Assembly: GCA_041574955.1 (NCBI GenBank)
Contig: JBFGNS010000003.1
Span: 1-64,000 of the forward strand
Reading direction: 5' to 3'
From: CALZJC01 sp041574955
GTDB taxonomy: Bacteria; Acidobacteriota; Thermoanaerobaculia; Multivoradales; JAHEKO01
DNA: 64,000 nucleotides
Position numbers and translations under genes: made by a program. The notes beneath the pieces are model-generated. The model saw nothing but the letters and a program-made list of their open reading frames with translations. It ran no database searches and was not told where the DNA came from. This document shows, one piece after another, positions 1-8,588 of the stretch. Position 1 is the first letter of the stretch. The number at the start of each line of letters is the position of its first letter.

Positions 1-378
1 GCGGTAGTCGACCCTCCGGCCGCCGTTGGTGGCCAGCAGGTTGATCCCCTTTGCGGTGTCGAGCGCGCTGCCGCCGCCGAGCGCCACCAGCAGGTCGGCG
101 CGGTGCTGGCGCGCCGCCGCGGCGCCGCGCTCGACGTCGACGGCGCTCGGGTTCTCGGGCACCCGGTCGAAGACCGCGGCCTCGAGCCCCACCTGGCTCA
201 GCCGCTCCAGCGCCGGCTCGACGTGGCCGGCGGCGCGCACCCCCGGATCGGTGACCACCAGCGGCCGGCCGGCGCCCAGCGCCGTCACCACCGCGGCCAG
301 CTCGCCGGCCCGCCCGGCGCCGAAACGGACCCGCGCGCCGCCGATCGTGGCCTGCCAGTGTCGGGTGGTGTCGGGCAT
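1..378 (-). CDS. Iron-containing alcohol dehydrogenase, N-terminal part (cut by window edge)
   Basis: The first 126 codons of a group III (Fe-dependent) alcohol dehydrogenase or maleylacetate-reductase-like enzyme read from the ATG at 378 to the window edge. The N-terminal Rossmann-like NAD(P) domain is visible: a beta strand followed by VVTDPGV (residues 41-47) and the family signature GGGSALDTAKG at 101-111, which binds the dinucleotide phosphates. The metal-binding histidines lie in the C-terminal half outside the window, so the substrate cannot be judged. It is transcribed away from the gene at 668, and the 289 bases between them must hold both promoters. The family call is secure; primary alcohol, lactaldehyde or maleylacetate are all possible substrates. 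Confidence 0.88.
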   Translation of the reverse strand, partial: MPDTTRHWQATIGGARVRFGAGRAGELAAVVTALGAGRPLVVTDPGVRAAGHVEPALERLSQVGLEAAVFDRVPENPSAVDVERGAAAARQHRADLLVALGGGSALDTAKGINLLATNGGRRVDYR

Positions 379-667
379 GACGGGTGGCTTCCCTGCTGCC
401 GGCGCGGCTCCGCCGGCGGCGGGCGAGAGCGCATTCTCCCAGAGTCGTCCCCAGGAGTCGGCCGGTGGGCGGCCCACGCACTGTCTACGCGCCGCGGCCG
501 GTGCGCGTTCTGCTCGGCGGCCGTCGAACCACCGGTCGGGGTCTGCCGCCGCCGGCGAGCCGGCTGCTAGACTCCGACTCCGGTCTCGAGGCAGCTGCGC
601 CCGGTCCGCCTCGCCAGGCGGCGTGGCCGAGCGCGGGCTGCGCCGCGCCGGTGAGAGGAGGACGGCG
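379..667. other. Divergent intergenic region, 289 bp
   Basis: No open frame with coding character is seen here. A TAGACT box at 568-573 resembles a sigma-70 -10 element reading right. A GAGAGGAGG Shine-Dalgarno run (about 652-660) precedes the ATG at 668. No clear -35 element is visible. Confidence 0.4.
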
Positions 668-1447
668 ATGATTCGATCGAAGGCGGTGGGCCTCGGTGTG
701 CTGGCGGCGCTGCTGCTGGCGCCCGCGGCGGGAGGCGAGAGCCACCAGGAGGCGGCACCCCAGCCGCCGCCGTTCTACTACGTCTGGACGGACCACGTGG
801 CGGTGGCCGACGCGGCGGCGTACGAAGCGGCTCTGGCGGCGGTGATCGACAGGCTCAAAGCGACCGAAGAGGGCCGCAAGCTGCGTTTCGTGACGCTGGC
901 CAGCCCGCAGAGCGGTTACTCGAGCGTCGTCCCGCTGGCCGACCTCGGCGACCTGGCGCGCGCCAACCGCGACTTCCTGGCCGCCACCGAGGCGGTGGGC
1001 GGCATGGATGCGTGGAACGAGGTGAGCCGCCACGTCAGCCACGGCTCGGCGCAGCTGCTGGCGCTGCGCCTGGATCTGTCCTACCTGCCGGCCGAGCCGC
1101 GCGCCGTGGAGGCGACCGGCACACTGCGCTGGTACGACTGGTGGTACGCCGAGCCGGGCGAGGACGACGATCTCGAGGCGGTGGCCCGCAGGTTCGTCGA
1201 GCTGGCGGCGGCGAAGGGCAGCGACACCGGCTGGCGGGTCTACCAGGCGCTCACCGGCGAGGACCTGCCGCTCTACATGGTGGTGACGACGGCGACGGAC
1301 GTCTTCGAGTACCACGCCAACGAGGCGCGCATACGGGCGCTGATGGGTGAGGCAGGCGACAAGCTGCTCGCCGAGGCCAACGCCTGCACCCGCCGGCTGG
1401 AGCACAGCTGGTCGGTGGTGCGCCGGGACCTGTCCATGGACCGCTAG
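668..1447 (+). CDS. Secreted protein of unknown function
   Basis: A 259-residue protein that starts at ATG 668 behind a strong GAGAGGAGG ribosome site. An in-frame extension to base 26 is a shadow of the divergent alcohol dehydrogenase region. The first 25 residues form a signal peptide: basic MIRSK, hydrophobic VLAALLLAPAA, then small residues. The mature part is aromatic-rich (FYYVWTDHV at 34-42, WYDWWYAEP near 155) and has two stretches of similar size and helix content. This recalls dimeric alpha-beta (NIPSNAP/ABM-like) proteins, but I cannot assign a family. It is probably periplasmic. No operon partner is close: 265 bases separate it from the next gene. Confidence 0.7.
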   Translation: MIRSKAVGLGVLAALLLAPAAGGESHQEAAPQPPPFYYVWTDHVAVADAAAYEAALAAVIDRLKATEEGRKLRFVTLASPQSGYSSVVPLADLGDLARANRDFLAATEAVGGMDAWNEVSRHVSHGSAQLLALRLDLSYLPAEPRAVEATGTLRWYDWWYAEPGEDDDLEAVARRFVELAAAKGSDTGWRVYQALTGEDLPLYMVVTTATDVFEYHANEARIRALMGEAGDKLLAEANACTRRLEHSWSVVRRDLSMDR

Positions 1448-1712
1448 GGCTTGCCGGCTCCGAGGGTCGCCGCGCCGTGCACGGTCCCACGGTGACGCCG
1501 GCGCCGGCGGGAGCTGGCGGTCGTAGAGGGAGAAGACGGGAGTCGCAGCGACCTCTCGCCGACATGTCCAAGTTTGTGCTCGCCGATCACCAAGCCGCGG
1601 CCGGCGGTAGCCACCTGCCGGATCTGCTAGGATCCGCGCGCCCTGGCGGTCGGTCGGGCCCCGTGCGGCTGCGGCATGCTGGCCCTCGCTTCGACGCGGA
1701 AGTGCTCGGCGG

Positions 1713-2396
1713 ATGAACACCGGTTTCGATCCCATTGATGTCGTCGTCCCGGTCTACAACGAAGAGTCGGGCCTCGCCGAGTTCCACGAGCGAATCCGCA
1801 GGATCGACTTGCCGTTGCGGCTCATCTTCGTCGACAACGCCTCCACCGATCAAAGCCTGGAGATCCTGCGGTCATTCCCCGACGTCACGATCATCGAGCA
1901 CGACGAGAACGAGGGCTATGGCGCATCGATTCGCGATGGCCTCGCCCGCTCCACGGCCGAGGCCGTCGTGATCATCGACGCCGACTGCGAGTATCCCCCC
2001 GAGGTGATTCCCCAGCTGATGGGCGCCCTGGAGCGGAGCGACGCGGTCTACGCGAGCCGCTTTCTCGACCGGCGGAACCTGCACATGTCGCTACCCAGGC
2101 GGCTGGGCAACAAGGCCGTCACGCTGCTGTTCAACCTGCTGTTCAGGCAGCGTCTGACCGATCTGTACACCGGCTGCAAGGCCCTGCGCCGCCGGTCGTT
2201 CACCGGCATCTCGCTCGAGCGGCGGGGTTTCGAACACGTCCTCGAGCTGGCCGCGCGGCTGGCGAGGAAGGGAGAGCGCATCGCGGAAGTGCCGATCGCG
2301 TACAGTCCGAGACAGAGCGGAGCGTCGAAGATGAGGCACGTGTCCGAGACCGTCAAGTTCTGCTTCCTGCTCGTTCGCTACCGGCTGACCGCCTGA
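1713..2396 (+). CDS. Family 2 glycosyltransferase (DPM1-like)
   Basis: A 227-residue GT-A fold glycosyltransferase. It has the family start PVYNEESGL (11-19), then FVDNAST and an acidic DADCEYPPE segment near residue 87 in the place of the metal-binding DxD. It resembles polyprenyl-phosphate mannosyl/glucosyl transferases of the DPM1 type, which move a sugar from a nucleotide sugar to a lipid phosphate at the inner membrane face. It has no C-terminal membrane segments, so it belongs to the short soluble form. The next gene, 34 bases downstream, carries a sugar nucleotidyltransferase fused to a second GT2-like domain, so the two probably act in one glycan or glycolipid pathway. Base composition is lower in GC than the surrounding genes, suggesting transfer. 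Confidence 0.88.
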   Translation: MNTGFDPIDVVVPVYNEESGLAEFHERIRRIDLPLRLIFVDNASTDQSLEILRSFPDVTIIEHDENEGYGASIRDGLARSTAEAVVIIDADCEYPPEVIPQLMGALERSDAVYASRFLDRRNLHMSLPRRLGNKAVTLLFNLLFRQRLTDLYTGCKALRRRSFTGISLERRGFEHVLELAARLARKGERIAEVPIAYSPRQSGASKMRHVSETVKFCFLLVRYRLTA

Positions 2397-2430
2397 CGCC
2401 CGTCGGCAGCCCGAGGCGCCGCTTGGACCC

Positions 2431-3894
2431 GTGAGCAAGCTGTACGGCCTGATACCCGCTGCTGGCAGGGGAACGCGGGCGTATCCCTACACCCAGCGGA
2501 CCCCCAAGGCCATGCTGCGGGTCAACGGCGTCCCGAACATCGAGAGGATCATCCGCATCATGCGCGATGATCTGGACATCGACGAGGTGTGCATCATCAC
2601 CGGCCCTCACGGCGAGTTGATACGGGACTACCTCGGCGATGGCGGCCGATTCGGCGTCCGTGTCTCGTACGTGCACAACGACGCCACCGACCTGGGTCTC
2701 GCCTACTCGATTCTGCTGGGTAGGGAGATGGTGGATGACTACTTCTGCGTAATGCTGTCCGACGAATGCTACATCGACACCAACCACCGCGAGCTGACTG
2801 CTTCGCCCTACCGAGACTCCATGGTGACCTGTGGGGTGTTGCGGATGGACGACACCAGGGTCATCCAACGCAACTACTCGGTCGAGGTCGACGGCGAGTG
2901 GGTGGTGAGGCTCGTCGAGAAGCCGAAGCAGGTGACCAGCAATCTGTTGGGTCTCGGGACGTTCGTCTTCCATCCCGGCATCTTCGAGGTGCTCGAGACT
3001 GCCTACGCGGAGGCGGAGGGCGGGAGCGTCGACCTGGTCACCCTCCTCGGGCAGCTGTGCACCCGTGGCGAGAGGATCCGCTACTTCGAGGTGGTGGGTG
3101 ACTATGTGAACATCAACGACCGCGACGGGCTGCAGCTGGCCAGGTACCACGCCCGCCAGAGGGCGATGGACGAGATCGAGATCTCGCTGCTGATCTACAG
3201 CGAGGGAGATGAGCAGGACATCCGCCTCACCCTGAGGGAATACGCTCGCGAGCAGCACATCAACCGGATCTTCGTGATCCTCCCGGACGACAACGAGATC
3301 GAGAACCTGGTGGCAGAAACCGGGGCCACGATCATCAAGTGCCCACCGGGGATCGTGCACTACGGCGAGAAGATCAAGTACGCGATGGAGCGAGTGCCTG
3401 GAGACGTGCTCATGCTGACCGAAGCCAACTACTCGTTCCACCGCCGTGACGTGTCCAAGCTGCTCGCCTATCTACCGGAGGCGGACATGGTGATCGGCAC
3501 CAGGACGACCCGCCAGTTGATCGAGCAGGGTTCGAACATGCGGGGCATCGTGCGGCTGGGCAACGTCATCCTGGCCAAGTTCCTGGAGTTCCTCTGGTTG
3601 AGCCGCGACTGTCGTTTCACCGACGTCGGTTGCACGTTCAGGGCGCTCTGGCGCACGTCATTCGACGACATTCGCCAGAACCTGGTGTCTCGCGGCCCCG
3701 AGTTCTCGGCCGAGATGATGATCGGGCTGCTGGAAGCGCGCGAGAGGATCATCGAGATTCCGGTGAGCTACCACAGCCGCAGCTACTCCATGTATCGCAA
3801 GTACCAGAACGTGAGCACCTTCTGGCGGATGGCCAGACTTCTCGTCGCGAGGCGCTTGCGGTGGCTGTGGAGCTCGCGGCCGTTCAAGAGTTGA
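2431..3894 (+). CDS. Sugar nucleotidyltransferase fused to a GT2-like domain
   Basis: A 487-residue two-domain protein starting at GTG 2431. Residues 1 to about 240 are a sugar-phosphate nucleotidyltransferase: the signature IPAAGRGTRAYPYTQRTPKA opens the protein, VEKPK lies near 165 and DYVNINDRDGL closes the domain. From about residue 245 a second alpha/beta domain reads like the back half of a family 2 glycosyltransferase (DVLMLTEANYSFHRRD, then VIGTRTTRQLIEQGSNMRG and FTDVGCTFRAL), similar to polyprenyl-phosphate glycosyltransferases. The protein may make a nucleotide sugar and transfer it, or use the second domain for specificity. It follows the GT2 gene at 34 bases. Sampled lines fall near 58-63% GC, below the roughly 75% of the next genes. 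Confidence 0.85.
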   Translation: MSKLYGLIPAAGRGTRAYPYTQRTPKAMLRVNGVPNIERIIRIMRDDLDIDEVCIITGPHGELIRDYLGDGGRFGVRVSYVHNDATDLGLAYSILLGREMVDDYFCVMLSDECYIDTNHRELTASPYRDSMVTCGVLRMDDTRVIQRNYSVEVDGEWVVRLVEKPKQVTSNLLGLGTFVFHPGIFEVLETAYAEAEGGSVDLVTLLGQLCTRGERIRYFEVVGDYVNINDRDGLQLARYHARQRAMDEIEISLLIYSEGDEQDIRLTLREYAREQHINRIFVILPDDNEIENLVAETGATIIKCPPGIVHYGEKIKYAMERVPGDVLMLTEANYSFHRRDVSKLLAYLPEADMVIGTRTTRQLIEQGSNMRGIVRLGNVILAKFLEFLWLSRDCRFTDVGCTFRALWRTSFDDIRQNLVSRGPEFSAEMMIGLLEARERIIEIPVSYHSRSYSMYRKYQNVSTFWRMARLLVARRLRWLWSSRPFKS

Positions 3895-3997
3895 GGGACC
3901 CGGCTGGGTCGTGGGTCAACTGACCCGCTGCCCCCGGAGGGCCGGCGTTGCATTCGCGCCGTCTTCGTCGCAGACTCGAACCCCTGAGGAGCACGCC

Positions 3998-5116
3998 TTG
4001 GAACCGACAGCGACCCCCGACGACAACTCCGAAGCCAGCCGGCAGGCGGTCGCGCCGCTGATGGACGCTGCCGGCGCCGAGCTGCAGGCGGCGCTCGGAG
4101 ACCTGGCGGAGCGGTTCGGCGGCGCCGCCGATCCCGAGCGCACCGCCGAGGAGCGGCTCGAGCTGTTCGAGGACCTGACCGACTCGGAGGTCGGTGACAA
4201 CTCGCTCGGCCGCGCCCGCAACCTGGAGCGCGAAAGCGGCCTCAGGCAGCTGTGGATCCAGTTCGAGGGCGGCAACCCCACCGGCACCCAGAAGGACCGT
4301 ATCGCCTTCGCCCAGGCGCACGACGCGCTGCGCCGCGGCTTCGACACGCTGACGGTGGCGAGCTGCGGCAACTACGGCGCCGCGCTGGCGCTGGCCGCCT
4401 CGCTCGCCGGCCTGCGCTGCCTGGTCTACATCCCGTCGAGCTTCCACACCCGCCGGGTGGAGGAGATCGAGCGTCTCGGCGCCGAGGTGGCGCGCTCGCC
4501 CGGCGACTACGAGTCGGCGGTGGCGGCGTCGCGCGAGCATGCCGAGCGCGACGAGCTGTACGACGCCAACCCGGGCAGCGCCAACACCGCGCTGCAGCTC
4601 GCCGCCTACGGTGAGATCGCCAACGAGATCTACGACGAGCTGCGCGACGCGCCGGCGATCGTGGCTGTGCCGGTGTCGAACGGCACCACCCTGGCGGGCA
4701 TCTACAAGGGGTTCGTGCGGCTCCACCGGCGCGGCAAGACGTCGCGCGTGCCGCGCATGGTGGCCGGCTCGTCGTCGGGCAAGAACCCGATCGTGCGCTC
4801 GTTCGCCCGCAAGCTCGAGCACTGCGAGGACCTGGACCCCGCCAAGGTGCGAGAGACGGCGGTCAACGAGCCGCTGATCAACTGGCATTCGTACGACGGC
4901 GAGGCGGCGCTCGACGCCATCCGCGACTCGGGCGGCTGGGCGGCCGACGCCAGCGACCGCGTGATGCTGCGCCAGGCGCGCAACCTGTCGGCGAAGGAGG
5001 GGCTCAACGCGCTGCCGGCCTCGTGCGCCGGGCTCGCGGTGCTGCTCGCCGGACACGCCGCCGAGCCGCTGCCAGCCGACCGCTATGTCGTTGTTCTGAC
5101 CGGGAGACGCCGATGA
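3998..5116 (+). CDS. Threonine-synthase-like PLP enzyme (fold type II)
   Basis: A 372-residue PLP enzyme. I place the start at TTG 3998 because GAGGAG sits 6-11 bases upstream; the ATG-type extension to 3911 adds low-complexity sequence. Residues GGNPTGTQKDR (91-101) hold the Schiff-base lysine K99, and SCGNYGAALA near 120 is the phosphate/amino-acid loop of threonine synthase and related enzymes. Threonine synthase makes threonine from O-phosphohomoserine; relatives make diaminobutyrate- or cystathionine-type products by beta/gamma replacement. The TQKDR motif replaces the usual SFKDR. The stop overlaps the start of the DgcN-like gene (ATGA), so it belongs to the amino-acid cluster rather than a homoserine operon: no homoserine kinase or dehydrogenase is nearby. 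A non-canonical substrate is likely. Confidence 0.82.
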   Translation: MEPTATPDDNSEASRQAVAPLMDAAGAELQAALGDLAERFGGAADPERTAEERLELFEDLTDSEVGDNSLGRARNLERESGLRQLWIQFEGGNPTGTQKDRIAFAQAHDALRRGFDTLTVASCGNYGAALALAASLAGLRCLVYIPSSFHTRRVEEIERLGAEVARSPGDYESAVAASREHAERDELYDANPGSANTALQLAAYGEIANEIYDELRDAPAIVAVPVSNGTTLAGIYKGFVRLHRRGKTSRVPRMVAGSSSGKNPIVRSFARKLEHCEDLDPAKVRETAVNEPLINWHSYDGEAALDAIRDSGGWAADASDRVMLRQARNLSAKEGLNALPASCAGLAVLLAGHAAEPLPADRYVVVLTGRRR

Positions 5117-6213
5117 ACGAGCCGCTCGACGGCACTGCCGTCGTCTACTGCGAGAGCGCCTTCGGCACCACCAACGGCAAGACCGCCCACGGCCTGGTGC
5201 GCCGCACCGCGCGCTACCGGGTGGGCTCGGTGATCGACTCGCGGCACGCCGGCAAGGACGCCGGCGAGCTGCTCGACGGCCGGCCGAACGGCATCCCGCT
5301 GGTCGGCGACCTCGCAGCCGCGCTGTCCGCCGCCGCCGCCTCGGGTCCGCCGGCGAGCCATTTCGTGGTCGGGCTGGCGCCCGACGGCGGGCGGCTGCCG
5401 GCGCCGGCTCGTGCCGCGGTGCGCGCCGCCATCGAGGCCGGTCTCCATGTCGACAGCGGCCTGCACGACTTCCTGTCCGAGGACCCGGTGCTGGCGCCGC
5501 TGGCGGCGGAGAGGGGCGTGCGCATCCGCGACATCCGAAAGCCGCCGCCGCGCGACGAGCTGCACTTCTTCAGCGGCAAGATCGAGCAGGTCACGAGCTT
5601 CAAGGTGGCGGTGCTGGGCACCGACTCGGCGGTCGGCAAGCGCACCACCGCCTGGCTGCTGGTGGAGGCGCTCGCGGCCGCCGGCACCGGCGCCGAGATG
5701 GTCGGCACCGGCCAGACCGCCTGGCTGCAGGGCGCCCGCTTCGCCACCGTCAGCGACTCGCTGGTGAGCGACTTCGTCTCCGGCGAGATGGAGCACGTCG
5801 TCTGGTCGGCTTGGCACGAGCGACGGCCGGAGGTGATCGTGATCGAGGGCCAGGGCAGCCTGATGAACCCGGCCTACCCCGGCGGCTTCGAGATCCTGGC
5901 CGGTGGTCGGCCGGACGCGATCATCGTGCAGCACGCGCCGGCGCGCAAGGAGTACGACGGCTTCCCGGGCTATCCGCTCCACCCGCTCGATCACCAGATC
6001 CGCGCCCTCGAGCTCGTCTCCGGCAAGCCGGTGGTGGCGGTGACGGTGAACCACGAGAACCTGACGCCCGAGGAGACCGCCGAGGCCTGCCGGACGATCA
6101 CCGCCGAGACCGGTCTGCCGGCGTTCGACGTGCTGCTCGAGGGGGCCGCCGGGCTGGCGGAGGTCATCCGCCTGCACGCCGCGGCCGCCGCGACCGAGCG
6201 GGGCGATGGCTGA
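5113..6213 (+). CDS. dgcN: DUF1611 protein, DgcN-like (D-glutamate N-acyltransferase family)
   Basis: A 366-residue protein of the DUF1611 family. It shows an N-terminal Rossmann-like domain (GTTNGKTAHGLV, SVIDSRHAG) and a C-terminal P-loop-like domain with GTDSAVGKRTT at 169-179 and VIEGQGSLMNPAYPG further on. The characterised member DgcN acetylates D-glutamate; its partner DgcA, an enolase-superfamily racemase, converts N-acetyl-D-glutamate to the L form. Here a DgcA-like gene lies two genes downstream (8589), supporting an N-acyl-glutamate role. It is translationally coupled at both ends: ATGA with the threonine-synthase-like gene and an 8-base overlap with the next. The gene symbol is by family resemblance; the acyl donor and substrate are not shown by the sequence. 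Confidence 0.78.
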   Translation: MNEPLDGTAVVYCESAFGTTNGKTAHGLVRRTARYRVGSVIDSRHAGKDAGELLDGRPNGIPLVGDLAAALSAAAASGPPASHFVVGLAPDGGRLPAPARAAVRAAIEAGLHVDSGLHDFLSEDPVLAPLAAERGVRIRDIRKPPPRDELHFFSGKIEQVTSFKVAVLGTDSAVGKRTTAWLLVEALAAAGTGAEMVGTGQTAWLQGARFATVSDSLVSDFVSGEMEHVVWSAWHERRPEVIVIEGQGSLMNPAYPGGFEILAGGRPDAIIVQHAPARKEYDGFPGYPLHPLDHQIRALELVSGKPVVAVTVNHENLTPEETAEACRTITAETGLPAFDVLLEGAAGLAEVIRLHAAAAATERGDG

Positions 6214-8545
6214 GGCCGGCGGCGCCGGGGCGCTCGCCCGGCTGCTGGTCATCGACCGGCTGGAGGTCGGCCCGGTCGAGCTCGAGCCGCGCCGGCTGAC
6301 CGCCCGTTACCGTGTCGAGCGTGGCGGCGAGAGCGCCGAGACCGAGCTGGGCTACCGCTTCGAGCAGCACGTCTTCGACCCCGACGATCCGGCGGCGCGC
6401 AACCTGGCCGCGGTGGCGGCGTCGCAGGTGGCGCTCAACTACGGCCTGTTCTGCCGCCGCATCGTGCTGCGCGGGCCGCTCGATGCGCTCGACCGCCGGT
6501 TCCTGGTCGAGATGGCCGCCAACACGGCGCGCGAGATCTACGTCAAGAAGCTGCTCGAGCCCAACCCGTTCCTGGTCGGCGACGCCGTCGGGCTGCCGGT
6601 GGAGCGGCGCCGCAGCTACCTGCAGGCCGAGATCGAGTTCCCCGACGCGGTGGCGACGGTGGCGCCCGGCGGCTGGTCCACCGGCTCGACCGTGCCGGCG
6701 GTGCTGGCCAGCGGCGGCAAGGACAGCCTGCTGAGCTACGGCCTGCTCGACGAGCTGGGCCTGGCGCCGCACTCGGTGTTCGTCAACGAGTCGGGCCGCC
6801 ACTGGTACACCGCGCGCAACGGCTACCGCCACCTGCGCGACAGCGTGCCCGAGCGCACGGCGCGCGTCTGGACCAGCTCGGACCGGGTGTTCAACTGGAT
6901 GCTGCGGCAGCTGCCGTTCATCCGGCCCGACTTCGCCGACGTGCGCGCCGACGAGTACCCGATCCGGCTGTGGACGGTGGCGGTGTTCCTGTTCGGCGCG
7001 CTGCCGGTGCTGCGCGCGCGCGGTCTCGGCCGGCTGGTGATCGGCGACGAGTTCGACACCAGCGTGCGGCTGCGCCACGAGGGTGTCCCGCACTACGACG
7101 GGCTGTTCGATCAGAGCCGCCGGTTCGACGAGCGGCTGACCCGCTACTTCGTCGACAAGGGCTGGGGGGTGCGCCAGTTCTCGCTGCTGCGGCCGCTCTC
7201 GGAGCTGCTCATCCAGCGGCTGCTGGGCGAGCGCTACCCCGAGCTCCACCGCCACCAGGTCTCCTGCCACGCGACCCATATCGAGGACGAGCGCACGCGG
7301 CCTTGCGGCAGGTGCGAGAAGTGCCGCCGCATCGTCGGCATGCACCTGGCGCTGGGTCTCGACGCCACCGCCTGCGGCTACAGCGAGGCCCAGGTCGAGC
7401 GCTGCCTGGCCGAGCTGGCGCGTCGCGGCGTCCACCAGGAGGCCGCCGGCGCCCGCCAGCTGGCCTGGATGCTGCGCGGCCGTGAGCTGCTGCCGCCCGA
7501 CGCCCCCGGGCTGGCGGCGGCGCGCGAGCACCCCGAGATCCTGCGCCTGCGCTTCCACCCCGAGGCGTCGCCGCCGCAGGCCGTACCGTCGGACCTGCGG
7601 TCCGGCGTCTGGCGGCTGATGCTCGAGCACGCCGACGGCGCGGTCGAGCGGCAGGCGCGGCAGTGGGTTCCGTTCGAGCCGCTGGCGCCCGAGGTGCTGG
7701 CGCTGCCGTACCCGTTCGAGCCGGCGCCGGCCGAGCGGCCGCCGCCGCCGCCCAGCGGCGGGCCGTCGGGCTACCTGCTGGGCGAGCTCACCTGGCCGGT
7801 CGCCGAGGCGCGGCTGGCCGAGACCGACACCGCGCTGCTGCCGGTGGGCGCCATCGAGCAGCACGGCCTGCATCTGCCGCTCGACACCGACTCCTGGGAC
7901 GCCGACCACGTCTGCCGGAGGGTGGCCGAGAACTGCAGCGATCCCAGGCCGCTGGTGCTGCCGTTGATCCCCTACGGCGTCTCGTACCACCACCTCGACT
8001 TCCCGGGCACGCTCTCGGTCAGCCCCGAGACGCTGTCGCGGCTGGTCTACGAGATCGGGATCAGCGCCGCCCGCCACGGCATCCGCAAGCTGGTGATCGT
8101 CAACGGCCACGGCGGCAACGCCCCGACCCTCCAGTTCGCCGCCCAGATCATCAACCGCGACGCCCACATCTTCACCTGCGTCGACTCGGGCGAGACATCC
8201 GACGCCGACATCGAGCGCATCGTGGAGACCGAGGGCGACGTGCACGCCGGCGAGATCGAGACCTCGACCGCTCTGGCCAGCCGGCCGGAGCTGGTGGACA
8301 TGAGCCGCGCGCGGCCCGAGGTGCAGCGGTTCTCGAGCCAGTACCTCAACTTCGGCTCCAAGCGATCGGTGGAGTGGTACGCGCACACCTCGCGCATCTC
8401 CGAGACCGGCGTGATGGGCGATCCCACCAAGGCCAGCCGCGAAAAGGGCGAGCGGATCTGGCGGGTGATGATCGACCGGCTGACCGAGTTCGTCGAGTCG
8501 CTCAAGCGGATGAGCCTCGACGAGATCCACGAGCAGCGGTTGTGA
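6206..8545 (+). CDS. PP-loop ATPase (MurL-like) fused to creatininase-family amidohydrolase
   Basis: A 779-residue fusion. The N-terminal half (to about 480) carries an ATP-pyrophosphatase PP-loop, SGGKDS at 169-174, and a Cys cluster C-x13-C-x2-C-x2-C ending in CGRCEKC (about 353-373) like the zinc knuckle of QueC-type PP-loop enzymes. Its length and layout recall MurL, the ATP-dependent epimerase of the terminal L-glutamate of UDP-MurNAc-L-Ala-L-Glu; this match is from memory and uncertain. A proline-rich linker (about 505-518) leads to a complete creatininase domain (about 520-765): IEQHGLHLPLDTD metal site, VIVNGHGGN and HAGEIETS. Creatininase relatives hydrolyse cyclic or peptide amides (for example MftE). 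The flanking DgcN-like and DgcA-like genes suggest a glutamate-containing substrate. Confidence 0.8.
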   Translation: MAEAGGAGALARLLVIDRLEVGPVELEPRRLTARYRVERGGESAETELGYRFEQHVFDPDDPAARNLAAVAASQVALNYGLFCRRIVLRGPLDALDRRFLVEMAANTAREIYVKKLLEPNPFLVGDAVGLPVERRRSYLQAEIEFPDAVATVAPGGWSTGSTVPAVLASGGKDSLLSYGLLDELGLAPHSVFVNESGRHWYTARNGYRHLRDSVPERTARVWTSSDRVFNWMLRQLPFIRPDFADVRADEYPIRLWTVAVFLFGALPVLRARGLGRLVIGDEFDTSVRLRHEGVPHYDGLFDQSRRFDERLTRYFVDKGWGVRQFSLLRPLSELLIQRLLGERYPELHRHQVSCHATHIEDERTRPCGRCEKCRRIVGMHLALGLDATACGYSEAQVERCLAELARRGVHQEAAGARQLAWMLRGRELLPPDAPGLAAAREHPEILRLRFHPEASPPQAVPSDLRSGVWRLMLEHADGAVERQARQWVPFEPLAPEVLALPYPFEPAPAERPPPPPSGGPSGYLLGELTWPVAEARLAETDTALLPVGAIEQHGLHLPLDTDSWDADHVCRRVAENCSDPRPLVLPLIPYGVSYHHLDFPGTLSVSPETLSRLVYEIGISAARHGIRKLVIVNGHGGNAPTLQFAAQIINRDAHIFTCVDSGETSDADIERIVETEGDVHAGEIETSTALASRPELVDMSRARPEVQRFSSQYLNFGSKRSVEWYAHTSRISETGVMGDPTKASREKGERIWRVMIDRLTEFVESLKRMSLDEIHEQRL

Positions 8546-8549
8546 GGCG

Positions 8550-8574
8550 GCCGGCGGCGGGCGACACCGCCGGC
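8550..8574 (+). other. Intercistronic hairpin
   Basis: An 8-bp perfect stem (GCCGGCGG at 8550-8557 with CCGCCGGC at 8567-8574) fills most of the 43-base gap between the fusion gene and the epimerase gene. There is no T run, so it is more likely an mRNA-stability or partial-termination element than a terminator. Confidence 0.45.
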
Positions 8575-8588
8575 GGCGCCGGGTCGCC

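Noticed and set aside
26..667. N-terminal extension of the secreted protein at 668
   Set aside because: The extension is Arg/Ser/Pro-rich and overlaps the true minus-strand alcohol dehydrogenase; the strong ribosome site and signal peptide mark 668 as start.
1448..1712. A coding frame or riboswitch in the gap before the GT2 gene
   Set aside because: No frame with coding character, and no riboswitch core recognised; a TAGGAT box at 1628 is all that stands out.
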